64,000 nt of DNA from G965227875 sp965227875 (GTDB taxonomy: Bacteria; Pseudomonadota; Alphaproteobacteria; Rhizobiales; JAJFHC01): the NCBI GenBank assembly GCA_965227875.1, contig OZ245783.1, positions 992,001 through 1,056,000 on the forward strand, in the 5' to 3' direction. A program made the position numbers and the translations under genes. This document shows, one piece after another, positions 50,262-59,344 of this stretch (position 1 is the stretch's first letter; the number at the start of each line of letters is the position of its first letter). Under the pieces are notes generated by a model, which searched no databases, was not told the DNA's origin, and saw nothing but the letters and a program-made list of their open reading frames with translations.

Positions 50262-51584
50262 TTACGCCATTCGTAGGTCCCCGTCGGCAGCACCCGCCAG
50301 CAGCGCCCGGTCATCGTAATGTACCCTCACGCCCCCGTTCAGCACGGGGTCGCGGGCATGCGGCAGGAACAGCCGCCCGTCGTCTCCCCTGATGCATGGA
50401 AGGGCGTCCCGCACCCGCGCCGGCAGGCATTCGAGTTCAGCCGCGTCCGCCCGCAACGCCGACCAGCCGTCCCGCTCAAGCGCTCCGACGCTCGTCTGCC
50501 CGATCCCGGCCGGAAGCTCCAGAACGAACCTGTTGTCCCAGCGCACCGTTTCCCCGCCGCTCACGGCCATGGCGTGTGCCGAACGCGGTCCCGATTCCCG
50601 GATCACCCGCACGGAACCGGCGTCCGCATCGATGAAACACAGGGCGAACGTGCGCCGCAGGTCTTGGTCTGCGTACAACCCCTCGTACAGCGCCTCGAGA
50701 CCGTCGCGCGCCGGCGGGTAGATCTGGCCGGACACCGCCATGAGCGCCCGAGCGAGGACACGTCTGGCGATCTCGGCATCCGCCCGGCGAAACACCTCCC
50801 TGTCGATCACGCAATAGCCGTAGCGGCTGACGGCGACCGCGTCCGCGACGAACGCAGTCGTCTGCCGGTCGAGCAGCCCGCGCACGTCAGCCATCCGCGA
50901 CGCCGTCCGGCAGATGCCGGCAATTCCGTCGCCCTCGTCCTTCATCTGGCTGAGCAGCCGCCGGATGCGGATACGTTCGAAACGCTCGTCACGGTTGCTC
51001 GGATCCTCGATCCAGTCCTGGCCCATCGCCCGAAGGGCGGCCTCGAGCCGGTCGCGTCCGACGCGCAACAGGGGACGCAGGACCGGCAGTCCCCTGCGAT
51101 ACGACAATTCGGCCATGCCCGAGAGCCCGTCGACGCCGCTTCCCCGCAGCAGGCGCATGAGCACGGTTTCCGCCTGGTCGTTCGCCGTATGCGCCAGCGC
51201 CAGGGCCTCCGCATCGTGGGTGCGGCACCAAGTGCACAGGAGCTCAAGCCGCGCGTCCCGCGCCGCCGCCTGGACACCGGACCGGGGCTTGGGCCCGGTC
51301 CAGCGCAGTGTCTCATGGGGAAGGCCGAGACCGCCGGAGATGGCGGCCACTGTCGCGGCTTCATCTTCCGCCTCCGGGCGCAGGCCGTGATCCACGGTGA
51401 GCACGCTCAGACGGGTATGCCCGCCGGTACGCCGGGCCCAGTCATGTGCAAAACGCAAAAGAGCGACGCTGTCCGCGCCGCCCGAGACACCCAGCGCGAC
51501 ATGGTCGAAGTCGCCGAAGGGCCGGAAATACTGGTCGAGTTCGTTCTCGTCGAATGGCCGCGGGGCTGCCTCAGCACCCTGCAC
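50262..51584 (-). CDS. tilS: tRNA(Ile)-lysidine synthase TilS
   Basis: TilS attaches lysine to C34 of tRNA(Ile) CAU, letting it read AUA. The 440-residue protein has the PP-loop ALGVSGGADSVALLRF, the family motifs LTVDHGLRPEAEDEA and HTANDQAETVLMRLLRGSGV, and a long C-terminal region with weak conservation. The GTG at 51584 (AAGGGA upstream) overlaps the end of cpoB by 14 bases; the longer frame is rejected. Being last in the tol-pal-cpoB cluster and followed by ftsH is normal for alphaproteobacteria. Confidence 0.94.
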   Translation of the reverse strand: MQGAEAAPRPFDENELDQYFRPFGDFDHVALGVSGGADSVALLRFAHDWARRTGGHTRLSVLTVDHGLRPEAEDEAATVAAISGGLGLPHETLRWTGPKPRSGVQAAARDARLELLCTWCRTHDAEALALAHTANDQAETVLMRLLRGSGVDGLSGMAELSYRRGLPVLRPLLRVGRDRLEAALRAMGQDWIEDPSNRDERFERIRIRRLLSQMKDEGDGIAGICRTASRMADVRGLLDRQTTAFVADAVAVSRYGYCVIDREVFRRADAEIARRVLARALMAVSGQIYPPARDGLEALYEGLYADQDLRRTFALCFIDADAGSVRVIRESGPRSAHAMAVSGGETVRWDNRFVLELPAGIGQTSVGALERDGWSALRADAAELECLPARVRDALPCIRGDDGRLFLPHARDPVLNGGVRVHYDDRALLAGAADGDLRMA

Positions 51585-52533
51585 GGGACTGTTCCCTTGC
51601 CGCGATCTTGAGCACAGACCGGGCCTTTGGGAACTGTTTCTTCGCCTGCCTGAACGTCGCGCAGGCCTTGTTCTTCTCACCCATGCGGCCAAGCGTCATG
51701 CCGAGCTTGACGAGGCTGTCAGGCGCCTTGGCGCTGCGGCTGTATTTCTTGTAGCCGGTCAGGAAGGCTTTCGCCGCCGACGTCCAGCGCTGGCGGGCAT
51801 AATAGGTCTCGCCGAGCCAGTACTGGGCGTTTCCGGCAAGCTTGTGCTTTGGATACTTCTTGAGGAACTGCCTGAACCCGACTTCGGCCGACTCGAACTG
51901 CCGCCTCAGCAGCTTGGAATGGCTCTCCTCGTAGAGACCGGACGGACCCGCGCCCTGGACCGGCACGCTGGTGACGGACTCGGGCACAAGGGAAGACCCT
52001 TCCGGAGCCGAGGCCACCGACATGGACCCCAGCGGCTTGACGGTCGCCGCCAGGTTGGGATCGAGGGAACTCGGTGCGAGCGAAGAGCCGGAGTTTCCGA
52101 TCGACGCCGTCTGGTTCCCCGAGGCCGGCGGCAGGACGGAACCCTGCTTGCCGGACCCCATCTGCTGGAACCGGAACTCGACATCGTTGGAGAACCTGTT
52201 GAGTTGCTCCTGCAGCTGCTGCATCTGGAAGCCGATCTGTTCGATCTGGCCCGTCAGGATCCGCATCTGCTGTTCGAGATCGTTCATCCGCAATGAAAGA
52301 CTCGCTTCCGTCGCCGGGTCGCCAGAGGTCACCGCGCCGCCGGGAAGCTGGGTCGCCCCGGCCGCCTGGGCATCGCGAAGGTCGTAGATCTGCTCCTGCA
52401 GTCGGTTGACCCGGTTGAGCATGCCCTGCCAGTCGCCCGGAGCCTGGGCCATGGCGCCCAGGTCGGGACCGATCAGCAGCAGCCCGAGCATGCCCAGAGC
52501 GGGCACACCCAGCATTTCACGCAAAAGACGCAT
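51571..52533 (-). CDS. cpoB: Cell division coordinator CpoB (YbgF)
   Basis: CpoB binds TolA and couples Tol-Pal outer-membrane constriction to septal peptidoglycan synthesis. The 320-residue protein has a signal peptide (MLGVPALGMLGLLLIGPDLG), an N-terminal coiled coil that trimerises (MNDLEQQMRILTGQIEQIGF and following), a long Ser/Pro-rich linker (about 125-200) and a C-terminal TPR domain (AEVGFRQFLKKYPKHKLAGN, NAQYWLGETYYARQRW). The ATG at 52533 has GGGAGA upstream; ATG at 52563 lacks one. Its end overlaps tilS. Confidence 0.93.
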   Translation of the reverse strand: MRLLREMLGVPALGMLGLLLIGPDLGAMAQAPGDWQGMLNRVNRLQEQIYDLRDAQAAGATQLPGGAVTSGDPATEASLSLRMNDLEQQMRILTGQIEQIGFQMQQLQEQLNRFSNDVEFRFQQMGSGKQGSVLPPASGNQTASIGNSGSSLAPSSLDPNLAATVKPLGSMSVASAPEGSSLVPESVTSVPVQGAGPSGLYEESHSKLLRRQFESAEVGFRQFLKKYPKHKLAGNAQYWLGETYYARQRWTSAAKAFLTGYKKYSRSAKAPDSLVKLGMTLGRMGEKNKACATFRQAKKQFPKARSVLKIAAREQSRAGC

Positions 52534-52601
52534 CGTCTGTTCTCCCGATGGCAGTTGCCGCATTCAAGAAATGAATTGCGCCACAGGCTGCCCGATCACG
52601 A

Positions 52602-52620
52602 AACGGCCCGCAAGGCCGTT
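52602..52620 (-). other. Hairpin in the pal-cpoB gap
   Basis: AACGGCC and GGCCGTT, five bases apart, form a seven-pair stem within the 100-base gap between pal and cpoB. No T-run follows on the minus strand. It may set the relative mRNA levels of pal and cpoB, or do nothing. Confidence 0.4.
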
Positions 52621-52633
52621 CGCACGGACCGTG

Positions 52634-53116
52634 TCAGGACGCCGCTCCGCCGGTCACCACCGTGACGGCGCGTCGGTTCTGCGACCAGCACGATTCCGCG
52701 TCGCAAAGCGCCACCGGCCGTTCCTTGCCGTAGGATATCGTGCGGATCCGCGCGGCATCGACACCCTGGCTGACCAGGTAGGCCTTGGTGGTCGCCGACC
52801 GCCGTGCGCTCAGGCCGAGGTTGTACTCGCGCGTGCCACGCTCGTCGGCATGGCCTTCGACCAGGATCGTCACCTGCGGATACTGTTTGAGCCAGGCGGC
52901 CTGACGGCTGAGCGTCTGGCGGGCGGTATCGGTCAGCGTGGTGATGTCGGTCGGGAAGAACACCCTGTCACCCACATTGACGATGAAATCCTGCTCGGAG
53001 CCAGGCGTCGCAGCGGTCCGGCTGTTGAGCGTATTGTTCGAGGACGAACAGGCCGCCAGAGCCAAGAGAAGACCGCCAAGCAATAGGTTTCTGACATGAA
53101 TCGCATGTCGCGCCAT
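52634..53116 (-). CDS. pal: Peptidoglycan-associated lipoprotein Pal
   Basis: Pal anchors the outer membrane to peptidoglycan and is moved to the division site by Tol. The 160-residue product has a lipoprotein signal with lipobox LAAC (LLLGGLLLALAACSSSNN), then the OmpA-like peptidoglycan-binding domain: FFPTDITTLTDTARQTL, EGHADERGTREYNLGLSARR and ISYGKERPVALC. ATG at 53116 (MARHAIHVRN) places the signal peptide correctly; the longer frame upstream is rejected. It follows tolB after a 169-base gap that may hold a separate promoter. Confidence 0.96.
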   Translation of the reverse strand: MARHAIHVRNLLLGGLLLALAACSSSNNTLNSRTAATPGSEQDFIVNVGDRVFFPTDITTLTDTARQTLSRQAAWLKQYPQVTILVEGHADERGTREYNLGLSARRSATTKAYLVSQGVDAARIRTISYGKERPVALCDAESCWSQNRRAVTVVTGGAAS

Positions 53117-53285
53117 TCGAAAATACTCCTGAATTACCGACACGTCTGGCACCTGTGAAATAAAGCTCTGTTTCCGCCGCGCGGTTCTGGACCGCCACCG
53201 CCCCCTGCCGGAACGGTCACCTGATCGGTTGTTTATCTGATTTTGGCCTCTGGCATAAATGCCGTTTCACACTACTTCGACGCGG

Positions 53286-54641
53286 TTAATTGATCAAGGG
53301 CGACCAAGCGGGGTCGGACGCCCAGTTCTGGGTTTCGATCTTGCGTTCATTGTGGCCGGTGAGGTCCACCATCCACAGTTTCGGCCCGCCCGTGGGCCCT
53401 CCCGTCTCCCGGAAGAACATCAGCACACGGCCGTTCGGCGCCCATGTCGGGCCCTCGTTGTGACGGCCTTCCGTCAGCACCCTCTCGCGGCTGCCGTCCG
53501 GGCGCATGACTCCGATGAGGAACTTGCCGCCGGTGATCTTCGTGAAGGCGATGAGGTCGCCGCGCGGCGACCATACCGGCGTCGAGTAGCGGCCCTTGCC
53601 GAACGTGATGCGGCGCTGGTTGGACCCGTCGGCGTTCATGACGTAGATCTGCGTGCCGCCGGCCCGGTCGGACGAAAACGTGATCTGACGGCCGTCGGGC
53701 GAATAGGACGGGGACGTGTCGATCGCCGCGGTGTTGGTGAGCCGGGTCATCTTCCGGGTCCGCAGGTCCATCGAATAGATGTTGGAATGCACCCCGCGCG
53801 AAAGGCTCATGACGACGCGCTGGCCATCTGGGGAAAACCGCGGCGCGAAGGTCATGCCCGGGAACTTGCCCACGGCCTCCTGCTGGCCGGTCTCGATGTT
53901 GAACAGGAAGACGCTGGGGTTGTCCCCGCGGTAGGACATGTAAGTGATTTCCTGCTGGTTCGGGCTGAACCTGGGCGTCAGGACGAGATCGTTGCCGTTC
54001 GTCAGGCGCCGGAAGTTGTGGCCGTCCTGGTCCATGATGGCGAGCCGCTTGACCCGGTTCTCCTTCGGGCCAGACTCCTCGATGAACACGATCCGCGTGT
54101 CGAAATATCCCTTCTCGCCCGTGAGACGCTTGTAGATCTCGTCGGAAATCAGGTGCCCGACCCGCCGCCAGTTGCCCGGCGTGGTCAGGAAACCGTGCTC
54201 CAGCAACTTCTTCTGCCCGAAGACGTCCCACAGGCGGAATTCGGCCTTGAGCCGCCCGTCGCCCTGGATCGTGATCTGGCCGGTGACCAGCGCCTGGGCG
54301 TTGATGATGCGCCAGTCGCCGAATCGCGGCGCGTTGGTGAAGGTGTTGATCTTCTCGATGTAGGAAGCCTGGTCGAGCGGCTGGAAGAGCCCGGAACTGC
54401 GCAGGTTGTTCATGACCACGCCGACGATGTCCTGCCCCAGTTGCGCGTCCTTGCCGGACTTGCCGACGAAATTCGGCAAGGCGATCGGCATCGGCTGGAT
54501 GCGGCCCTGGGTCAGGTCGAGTTCGAGTTCGGCCCTGGCTTCGCCGGCCGGCATCGCGAAGATCGTCAGCGCGATCGCGACCAGACCCGCCATGCGGGCA
54601 ATGGTCCCGTGAGCCCGCCGCTTGCACGTCATTGATGACAT
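53286..54641 (-). CDS. tolB: Tol-Pal system periplasmic protein TolB
   Basis: TolB is a periplasmic beta-propeller that binds Pal and the C-terminus of TolA. The 451-residue product has a signal peptide (VAIALTIFAMPAGEARAE), an N-terminal alpha/beta domain (PMPIALPNFVGKSGKDAQLG), and five or six propeller blades with repeated SPDG and FSPDGQR-type motifs (APRFSPDGQRVVMSLSR, TSPSYSPDGRQITFSSDR). The ATG at 54641 has AGAAGAGG upstream. It follows tolA by 85 bases. Family identity is clear. Confidence 0.96.
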   Translation of the reverse strand: MSSMTCKRRAHGTIARMAGLVAIALTIFAMPAGEARAELELDLTQGRIQPMPIALPNFVGKSGKDAQLGQDIVGVVMNNLRSSGLFQPLDQASYIEKINTFTNAPRFGDWRIINAQALVTGQITIQGDGRLKAEFRLWDVFGQKKLLEHGFLTTPGNWRRVGHLISDEIYKRLTGEKGYFDTRIVFIEESGPKENRVKRLAIMDQDGHNFRRLTNGNDLVLTPRFSPNQQEITYMSYRGDNPSVFLFNIETGQQEAVGKFPGMTFAPRFSPDGQRVVMSLSRGVHSNIYSMDLRTRKMTRLTNTAAIDTSPSYSPDGRQITFSSDRAGGTQIYVMNADGSNQRRITFGKGRYSTPVWSPRGDLIAFTKITGGKFLIGVMRPDGSRERVLTEGRHNEGPTWAPNGRVLMFFRETGGPTGGPKLWMVDLTGHNERKIETQNWASDPAWSPLIN

Positions 54642-54726
54642 TCGAACCTCTTCTCTTTTTGTTCCGGCCGCTGCAATCATCGTCATTGAACGCCTTTTGT
54701 CACTGTGCGGTTCCGTCCGCACTCCG

Positions 54727-55635
54727 TCATCCGCCCAACATCTGCCGCGGGTCGAAATTCAGGATGACACGTTTCCATGCATCGTATTTCTCCGCCGGCA
54801 TCTCGTAGGGCTGGCAAATATGTACCGCCCGGATCGCGCTGTCCGCGGCCGCCCGAAAATAGGCGCCGGAGCCCGAGTTGAGAAGCTGCGGCGGGCCCTG
54901 GAGCGTACCGTCCGGCTTCAGCGCGATCCGCAACCGCACCACGAGATCCTCCGCACCTGCCGCACCGACCGGCGGAGACCAGCACGCCTCGATCTGCTCG
55001 CGCAATGCGTCCCGTTCGTCCCGCGTGACCACGATATCGGTCCCCTGCAGGAACTGGTCGCCCAGTTCCGGAATCCCGTCCTCCTCGGAGCTCGACTTGA
55101 TCTCGCGTTTCTTCTTTTCGGGCGTCTTGTCGAGAAGCGCCGCGATCTCGTCGAGCTGGAATTCCGGTTCCTTCTTCTTCGGCTTGGGTTTCGGTTTCTT
55201 CTTTTCCGGCTTCTTGGCCTGCTGCTTGGGTTTCTCGGGCTTTTTCTTAGGTTTCGGGTCGGGCTTCTTTTCCGCCTTGACCGGTTTCTTCTCCTGCGGC
55301 GGCTTGGGCGTCACGGCCTCCGGCGCGGGTTCGGGTTTCTTGGGTTTCGGCGCCGGTTCCGAAGGTTTCACCGGGGCCTTCTGCTCGACCTCCGCGGTCT
55401 TGGGTTTCTCCGGAGCTTTTTCCACCTTCTTGGGCGCCGGCTTTTTGTTCGGTTCGGGTTTCTGCTTGTTCTTCGACTGCGCCTTGAGCTTCGTCAGTTC
55501 CGAGAAGTCGACGATCTCCACCGGTACGGATTCGGTCAGCTTCACGTCGAATTCCTTTGTCTTCGGCAAGCCGAAGAAGGCCACGGCGAGAATGACCCCG
55601 TGCACCAGAACGGAAATGACGACGCTGACCGGCAT
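54727..55635 (-). CDS. tolA: Tol-Pal system inner-membrane protein TolA
   Basis: TolA spans the periplasm and links the TolQR motor to TolB and Pal. The 302-residue product has one N-terminal membrane anchor (VVISVLVHGVILAVAFFGL), a very Lys/Pro/Glu-rich middle region (about 50-180, stretches such as KPEKPKQQAKKPEKKKPKPK), and a compact C-terminal domain (ALREQIEACWSPPVGAAGAE, LVVRLRIALKPDGTLQGPPQ). This short C-domain is the TonB-like part. Codon use in the repeat is AAG/CCC/GAG biased, as in the host. It follows tolR after eight bases. Confidence 0.92.
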   Translation of the reverse strand: MPVSVVISVLVHGVILAVAFFGLPKTKEFDVKLTESVPVEIVDFSELTKLKAQSKNKQKPEPNKKPAPKKVEKAPEKPKTAEVEQKAPVKPSEPAPKPKKPEPAPEAVTPKPPQEKKPVKAEKKPDPKPKKKPEKPKQQAKKPEKKKPKPKPKKKEPEFQLDEIAALLDKTPEKKKREIKSSSEEDGIPELGDQFLQGTDIVVTRDERDALREQIEACWSPPVGAAGAEDLVVRLRIALKPDGTLQGPPQLLNSGSGAYFRAAADSAIRAVHICQPYEMPAEKYDAWKRVILNFDPRQMLGG

Positions 55636-55643
55636 GGCGTGCC

Positions 55644-56093
55644 CTACTGCTGCTCCTCGAGTTCGGTAACCAGTCCGATGCGCTTGAAGCCGGCCGCGCT
55701 GACACGGCCCATGACCTGCATCACGGTGCCGTAATCCACGGTGCGGTCGCCTCTCACGAAAATGCGCTCCTCATACCCGCTGGAACTGATGGCAACCAAT
55801 TTCGGCACAAGTTTGTCCAACTCGATCTCGGTCTCCTGCAGGAATATCCTGCCCTGCGTATCAACCGATATGGTTAACGGCTCCTTATCCTCCTGCAACG
55901 GGTTGGCTTCCGTCTTCGGCAATTCGATGGGAACACCGACGGTCAGCAGCGGCGCGGCCACCATGAATACGATCAGGAGCACCAGCATCACGTCGACGAA
56001 CGGCGTGACGTTGATCTCCGCCATCGGCGCGAGCGCCTGGCGCCGCCGGCGCCGCCCGGTTACGCCCCCGCTGGGTGCCGTCGACATGCCCAT
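55644..56093 (-). CDS. tolR: Tol-Pal system protein TolR (ExbD family)
   Basis: TolR is the partner of TolQ in the proton-driven motor. The 149-residue protein has a short Arg-rich N-terminus, one membrane segment with the conserved proton-path aspartate (VTPFVDVMLVLLIVFMVAAP), and a periplasmic domain (LPKTEANPLQEDKEPLTISV). The gene starts two bases after tolQ. ATG at 56093 is used; ATG at 56087 is also possible. The protein is normal for the family. Confidence 0.94.
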   Translation of the reverse strand: MGMSTAPSGGVTGRRRRRQALAPMAEINVTPFVDVMLVLLIVFMVAAPLLTVGVPIELPKTEANPLQEDKEPLTISVDTQGRIFLQETEIELDKLVPKLVAISSSGYEERIFVRGDRTVDYGTVMQVMGRVSAAGFKRIGLVTELEEQQ

Positions 56094-56095
56094 GG

Positions 56096-56812
56096 CTACC
56101 TCCGTCCGTCAATCTGGCGCGACATGATCGCGGAGAACTCGTCCGCGAAATTTTCCATGCGCCCGCCGATCCGGCTGAGATCGGTCGAGAACTTGTTGTA
56201 GGCGATGACCGCAGGGATGGCCGCCAGAAGACCGAGCGCGGTGGCAAACAGGGCCTCGGCGATCCCCGGCGCGACGACGGCGAGGTTGGTGTTCTTGCTG
56301 ATCGCAATCGCCTGGAAACTGTTCATGATGCCCCAGACCGTGCCGAACAAGCCGACGAACGGCGCGGTCGCGCCAACGGTGGCCAGGAACAGGAGCCGGC
56401 GTTCGAGCCGCGCCATCTCGCGCTGCAGCGAGACGTCCATCACCTTTTCGAGGCGCATCTGCAGTCCGCCGAGCGCCGGCCGGTGTCCGGTTTCCTGGCT
56501 CCGCTTCCATTCGCGCATGGCCGCGACGAACAACGCCGCCGTCCCGTGATTGCTGCGCGAACCGAGATTCCGGTAGAGTTCTTCCAGCGACTGCCCGGAC
56601 CAGAAGACCTTTTCGAACCTGTTGATCAGACGCGTGGTTCTCGCGAAGGTGAACATCTTCTCGAAGATGATCGCCCAGCACCAGATCGATGCCAGGATGA
56701 GTCCGATCATGACGATCTTGACGACGATGTGCGCCTGAAAGAACAGGGAAATGAGGGAGAGATCCCCCGGCGACGCGTGGGTCGCCGCCGAAGCGATGTC
56801 AGCGGGGTTCAT
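56096..56812 (-). CDS. tolQ: Tol-Pal system protein TolQ (ExbB family)
   Basis: TolQ forms the pentameric proton channel with TolR. The 238-residue product has three membrane segments (ALFFQAHIVVKIVMIGLILA area; LLFLATVGATAPFVGLFGTV; ALFATALGLLAAIPAVIAYN) and the signature VWGIMNSFQAIA. The ATG at 56812 follows AAGAGG; the longer frame is rejected. It opens tolQRAB. The 405-base region upstream should hold the operon promoter. Confidence 0.93.
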   Translation of the reverse strand: MNPADIASAATHASPGDLSLISLFFQAHIVVKIVMIGLILASIWCWAIIFEKMFTFARTTRLINRFEKVFWSGQSLEELYRNLGSRSNHGTAALFVAAMREWKRSQETGHRPALGGLQMRLEKVMDVSLQREMARLERRLLFLATVGATAPFVGLFGTVWGIMNSFQAIAISKNTNLAVVAPGIAEALFATALGLLAAIPAVIAYNKFSTDLSRIGGRMENFADEFSAIMSRQIDGRR

Positions 56813-57217
56813 GCAGCAGGCCTCTTCTTTTCCCGTCTCTGTCAAGCCGTGCCCGACTGCAGGGTGTCACGTCCGGAAGGGGCCACGGCCGGTCAGGCCG
56901 CCGCCCTAAAGCGCAACGGTCGCGCAATGTCCCCGAACCAACCCCGGACAGGCGGGCGAACTCCAGTACCTGTTTTGCCCGGAGCCCCGGGCAGGTGGCA
57001 AAATTGCAGCCCGGATCGAACGGTTGCCCCTGAACAGGACACGCCCGCTGAACCGCTACGCGAACCGGTGCAAGACAAAGTTAAAGCCGGTCAATTGTGT
57101 TGAAACTAGGGCGAATCTCCCCGTTTCACTCGACCGCAAATCCCGCCCCGATTCGGTCACATCTATTGTCACAGCCGTGCGCCCGAGGCAAGGCACCACC
57201 ACGTGATCCGCCACGCG
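56813..57217. other. Control region upstream of tolQ
   Basis: This 405-base gap between ybgC and tolQ (both minus) holds no credible gene. The part from 57060 to 57180 is richer in A and T and contains candidate -35 hexamers, including TTGACC near 57088-57093 on the minus strand, but no convincing matched -10. No terminator for ybgC is evident. I see nothing else in it. Confidence 0.4.
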
Positions 57218-57691
57218 TCAGGCAGGCCCGTCGCCGGCCAGATGGTCCGTCAGCCGCGCCTTGACGGCATCCGGCACCCGGACCGGGCGCCCGTCGGGAC
57301 CGGTCATGGCGATCTCCAGCCGCGCGTCGAAGAGCATCGCATCGCCGCGCGACACGGTCTGGTGCAGCTTCATGCGGGCGCCGGACAGGGCCGTGAACCT
57401 GCTGCGGACGTCCAGCAGGTCATCGATCCCCGCCGGCCTCAGAAACTCGATCTGCATCCGGCGCACCACGAACCCCGTCCCCGGCCGCCCCCAGTCGCCG
57501 CGCAGCAGCGCCGCGTGCTCGATTCCCAGCAGACGCAGGAAATCCGACCGGCCTCGCTCGCAGAACTTGAGGTAATTGGCGTGATAGACCGCGCCGGAGA
57601 AATCGGTGTCCTCGTAATAAACGCGGACCCGGAGCACGTGGCCACCGCCGTCCAGGCGCCCCGCCCAGGACGTCTCCGGCGCGTCAGTCAT
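57218..57691 (-). CDS. ybgC: Tol-Pal system acyl-CoA thioesterase YbgC
   Basis: YbgC is a hotdog-fold acyl-CoA thioesterase that accompanies Tol-Pal genes and may link lipid metabolism to envelope work. The 157-residue product has the 4HBT motif YYEDTDFSGAVYHANYLKFCERGRS in a shortened form (YEDTDFSGAVYHANYLKF), the catalytic Asp, and GDAMLFDARLEIAM. The ATG at 57691 overlaps the end of ruvB by eight bases. It is separated from tolQ by 405 bases. Confidence 0.93.
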   Translation of the reverse strand: MTDAPETSWAGRLDGGGHVLRVRVYYEDTDFSGAVYHANYLKFCERGRSDFLRLLGIEHAALLRGDWGRPGTGFVVRRMQIEFLRPAGIDDLLDVRSRFTALSGARMKLHQTVSRGDAMLFDARLEIAMTGPDGRPVRVPDAVKARLTDHLAGDGPA

Positions 57692-58727
57692 CGTCGGTAT
57701 CCGAAAAGAGCTCGACCTGCGACTGGGCCAGCCCCGTCGGCGTGGCAAGGCCCAGGTGAGCGAAGGCATGGGGGGTCAGGATGCGGCCGCGCGGCGTCCT
57801 GTTGACGAAGCCCTGCTGGATGAGGAAGGGCTCGATGATCTCCTCGATCGCGTCGCGAGGCTCGCTCAGCGACGCGGAAATCGTCTCGATGCCCACCGGC
57901 CCGCCGCCGAAATTGAACGCGATGCACTTGAGATAGCGGTGATCGAGCGCGTCGAGACCGCGCGAATCGACCTCGAGCTGGGCGAGCGCCCGGTCGGCGG
58001 CGTCCCGGTCGATCTCGTCGGCACCCGCCACAGAGGCGAAATCGCGGACGCGCCGCAACAGCCGCCCCGCGACACGCGGCGTGCCCCGCGACCGCCGGGC
58101 GATCTCCCGCGCGCCGTCCTCCGACATCGCCACGCCGAGCACCCTTGCCCCCCGGGTCACGATGTCGAGCAGTTCGTCCTCGGTGTAGAAATTGAGGCGG
58201 ACCGGAATGCCGAAACGGTCGCGCAGGGGCGTGGTCAGCAAACCGGTTCGCGTCGTCGCACCGACCAGCGTAAACTTCGCGAGCTCGATGCGTACCGATC
58301 GCGCGGCCGGCCCCTCGCCGATGATCAGGTCGAGCTGGAAGTCCTCCATCGCCGGGTAGAGTATTTCCTCCACCGCCGGATTGAGCCGGTGGATTTCGTC
58401 GATGAACAGGACGTCACGGTCCTCGAGATTGGTCAGAAGGGCGGCCAAGTCGCCCGCCTTGGCGATCACCGGCCCCGATGTCGCCCGGAAATTCACACCG
58501 AGTTCGCGCGCCACGATCTGCGCCAGCGTGGTCTTGCCAAGACCGGGCGGTCCGGCGAACAGCACATGGTCGAGCGCTTCGCCCCGGGACCGCGCCGCGG
58601 AGATGAACACGTTGAGATTGGAGCGCGCCTGCGCCTGGCCGATGAACTCGTCGAGCGCGAGCGGTCTCAGCGACAGGTCCGCCTCGTCCTCGCCGCGTTC
58701 GCCCGTTCCGATCAGCCGCTCGCTCAT
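57684..58727 (-). CDS. ruvB: Holliday junction helicase RuvB
   Basis: RuvB is the AAA+ motor that drives branch migration with RuvA. The 347-residue protein has Walker A GPPGLGKTTLAQIVARELG (FAGPPGLGKT), Walker B LFIDEIHRL, the arginine-finger region TRTGLLTTPLRDRFG, and the C-terminal winged-helix domain (EPFLIQQGFVNRTPRGR). It overlaps ruvA (ATGA) and ybgC (eight bases), so a ruvC-ruvA-ruvB-ybgC operon is likely. Confidence 0.98.
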   Translation of the reverse strand: MSERLIGTGERGEDEADLSLRPLALDEFIGQAQARSNLNVFISAARSRGEALDHVLFAGPPGLGKTTLAQIVARELGVNFRATSGPVIAKAGDLAALLTNLEDRDVLFIDEIHRLNPAVEEILYPAMEDFQLDLIIGEGPAARSVRIELAKFTLVGATTRTGLLTTPLRDRFGIPVRLNFYTEDELLDIVTRGARVLGVAMSEDGAREIARRSRGTPRVAGRLLRRVRDFASVAGADEIDRDAADRALAQLEVDSRGLDALDHRYLKCIAFNFGGGPVGIETISASLSEPRDAIEEIIEPFLIQQGFVNRTPRGRILTPHAFAHLGLATPTGLAQSQVELFSDTDDD

Positions 58728-59344
58728 CGCGCAAGCTCCTTGAGGGCGGCGCGGATCAGTTCCTCCGCCCCGGCGTCCTCACCCAGCTGGCGGACGGCGG
58801 TCATCACCGCAGCACCCGCCTGGGCCTGGGCGTATCCGAGATTGGACAGGGCGGAGACCGCATCCGCCGCGGCCGAGCCGCCCGCCGCCGCCGATGCCGT
58901 CCCGTCCGGGTCACCACCCGGAACCGCCGCCACCGCCGCGAACGCGGGCACCTTGTCCCTCAGCTCGGAAACGATGCGCTGGGCGACCTTCGGTCCGACA
59001 CCGGGCGAGCGGGCCACCGACGCCTTGTCCTGCAGGCTGACCGCACTCGCGAGTTCGGACGGGCCGAGCGTGCTGAGGATCGCGAGCGCCACTTTCGTGC
59101 CGACCCCCTGGACGTTGAGCAGGAGCCGGAACCAGTCGCGCTCGGCCGCCGTGGCGAAGCCGAACAGCCTGATCTGGTCTTCCCGCACATAGGTCTCGAT
59201 GGCGATCTCGGCCGCCTCGCCGGGCCCCGGCAAGGCGCCAAGCGTCTTCGACGAACAGTGCACCACGTAGCCCACGCCGCCGACGTCGATGATGGTCCAG
59301 TCCTCACCGAAGGAATCGATCACGCCCTTGAGCTTGCCGATCAT
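58724..59344 (-). CDS. ruvA: Holliday junction DNA-binding protein RuvA
   Basis: RuvA tetramers bind four-way junctions and load RuvB. The 206-residue product has an OB fold (MIGKLKGVIDSFGEDWTIID), two helix-hairpin-helix motifs (LNVQGVGTKVALAILSTLGP; RSPGVGPKVAQRIVSELRD) and a C-terminal RuvB-binding domain joined by an Ala/Gly-rich linker. It overlaps ruvC at its start and ruvB at its end by ATGA. Confidence 0.97.
   Translation of the reverse strand: MIGKLKGVIDSFGEDWTIIDVGGVGYVVHCSSKTLGALPGPGEAAEIAIETYVREDQIRLFGFATAAERDWFRLLLNVQGVGTKVALAILSTLGPSELASAVSLQDKASVARSPGVGPKVAQRIVSELRDKVPAFAAVAAVPGGDPDGTASAAAGGSAAADAVSALSNLGYAQAQAGAAVMTAVRQLGEDAGAEELIRAALKELAR

Noticed and set aside
50051..50314. 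Longer start of ftsH
   Set aside because: The upstream 88 residues have no FtsH similarity and cross the ftsH promoter. The GTG at 50050 fits the family start.
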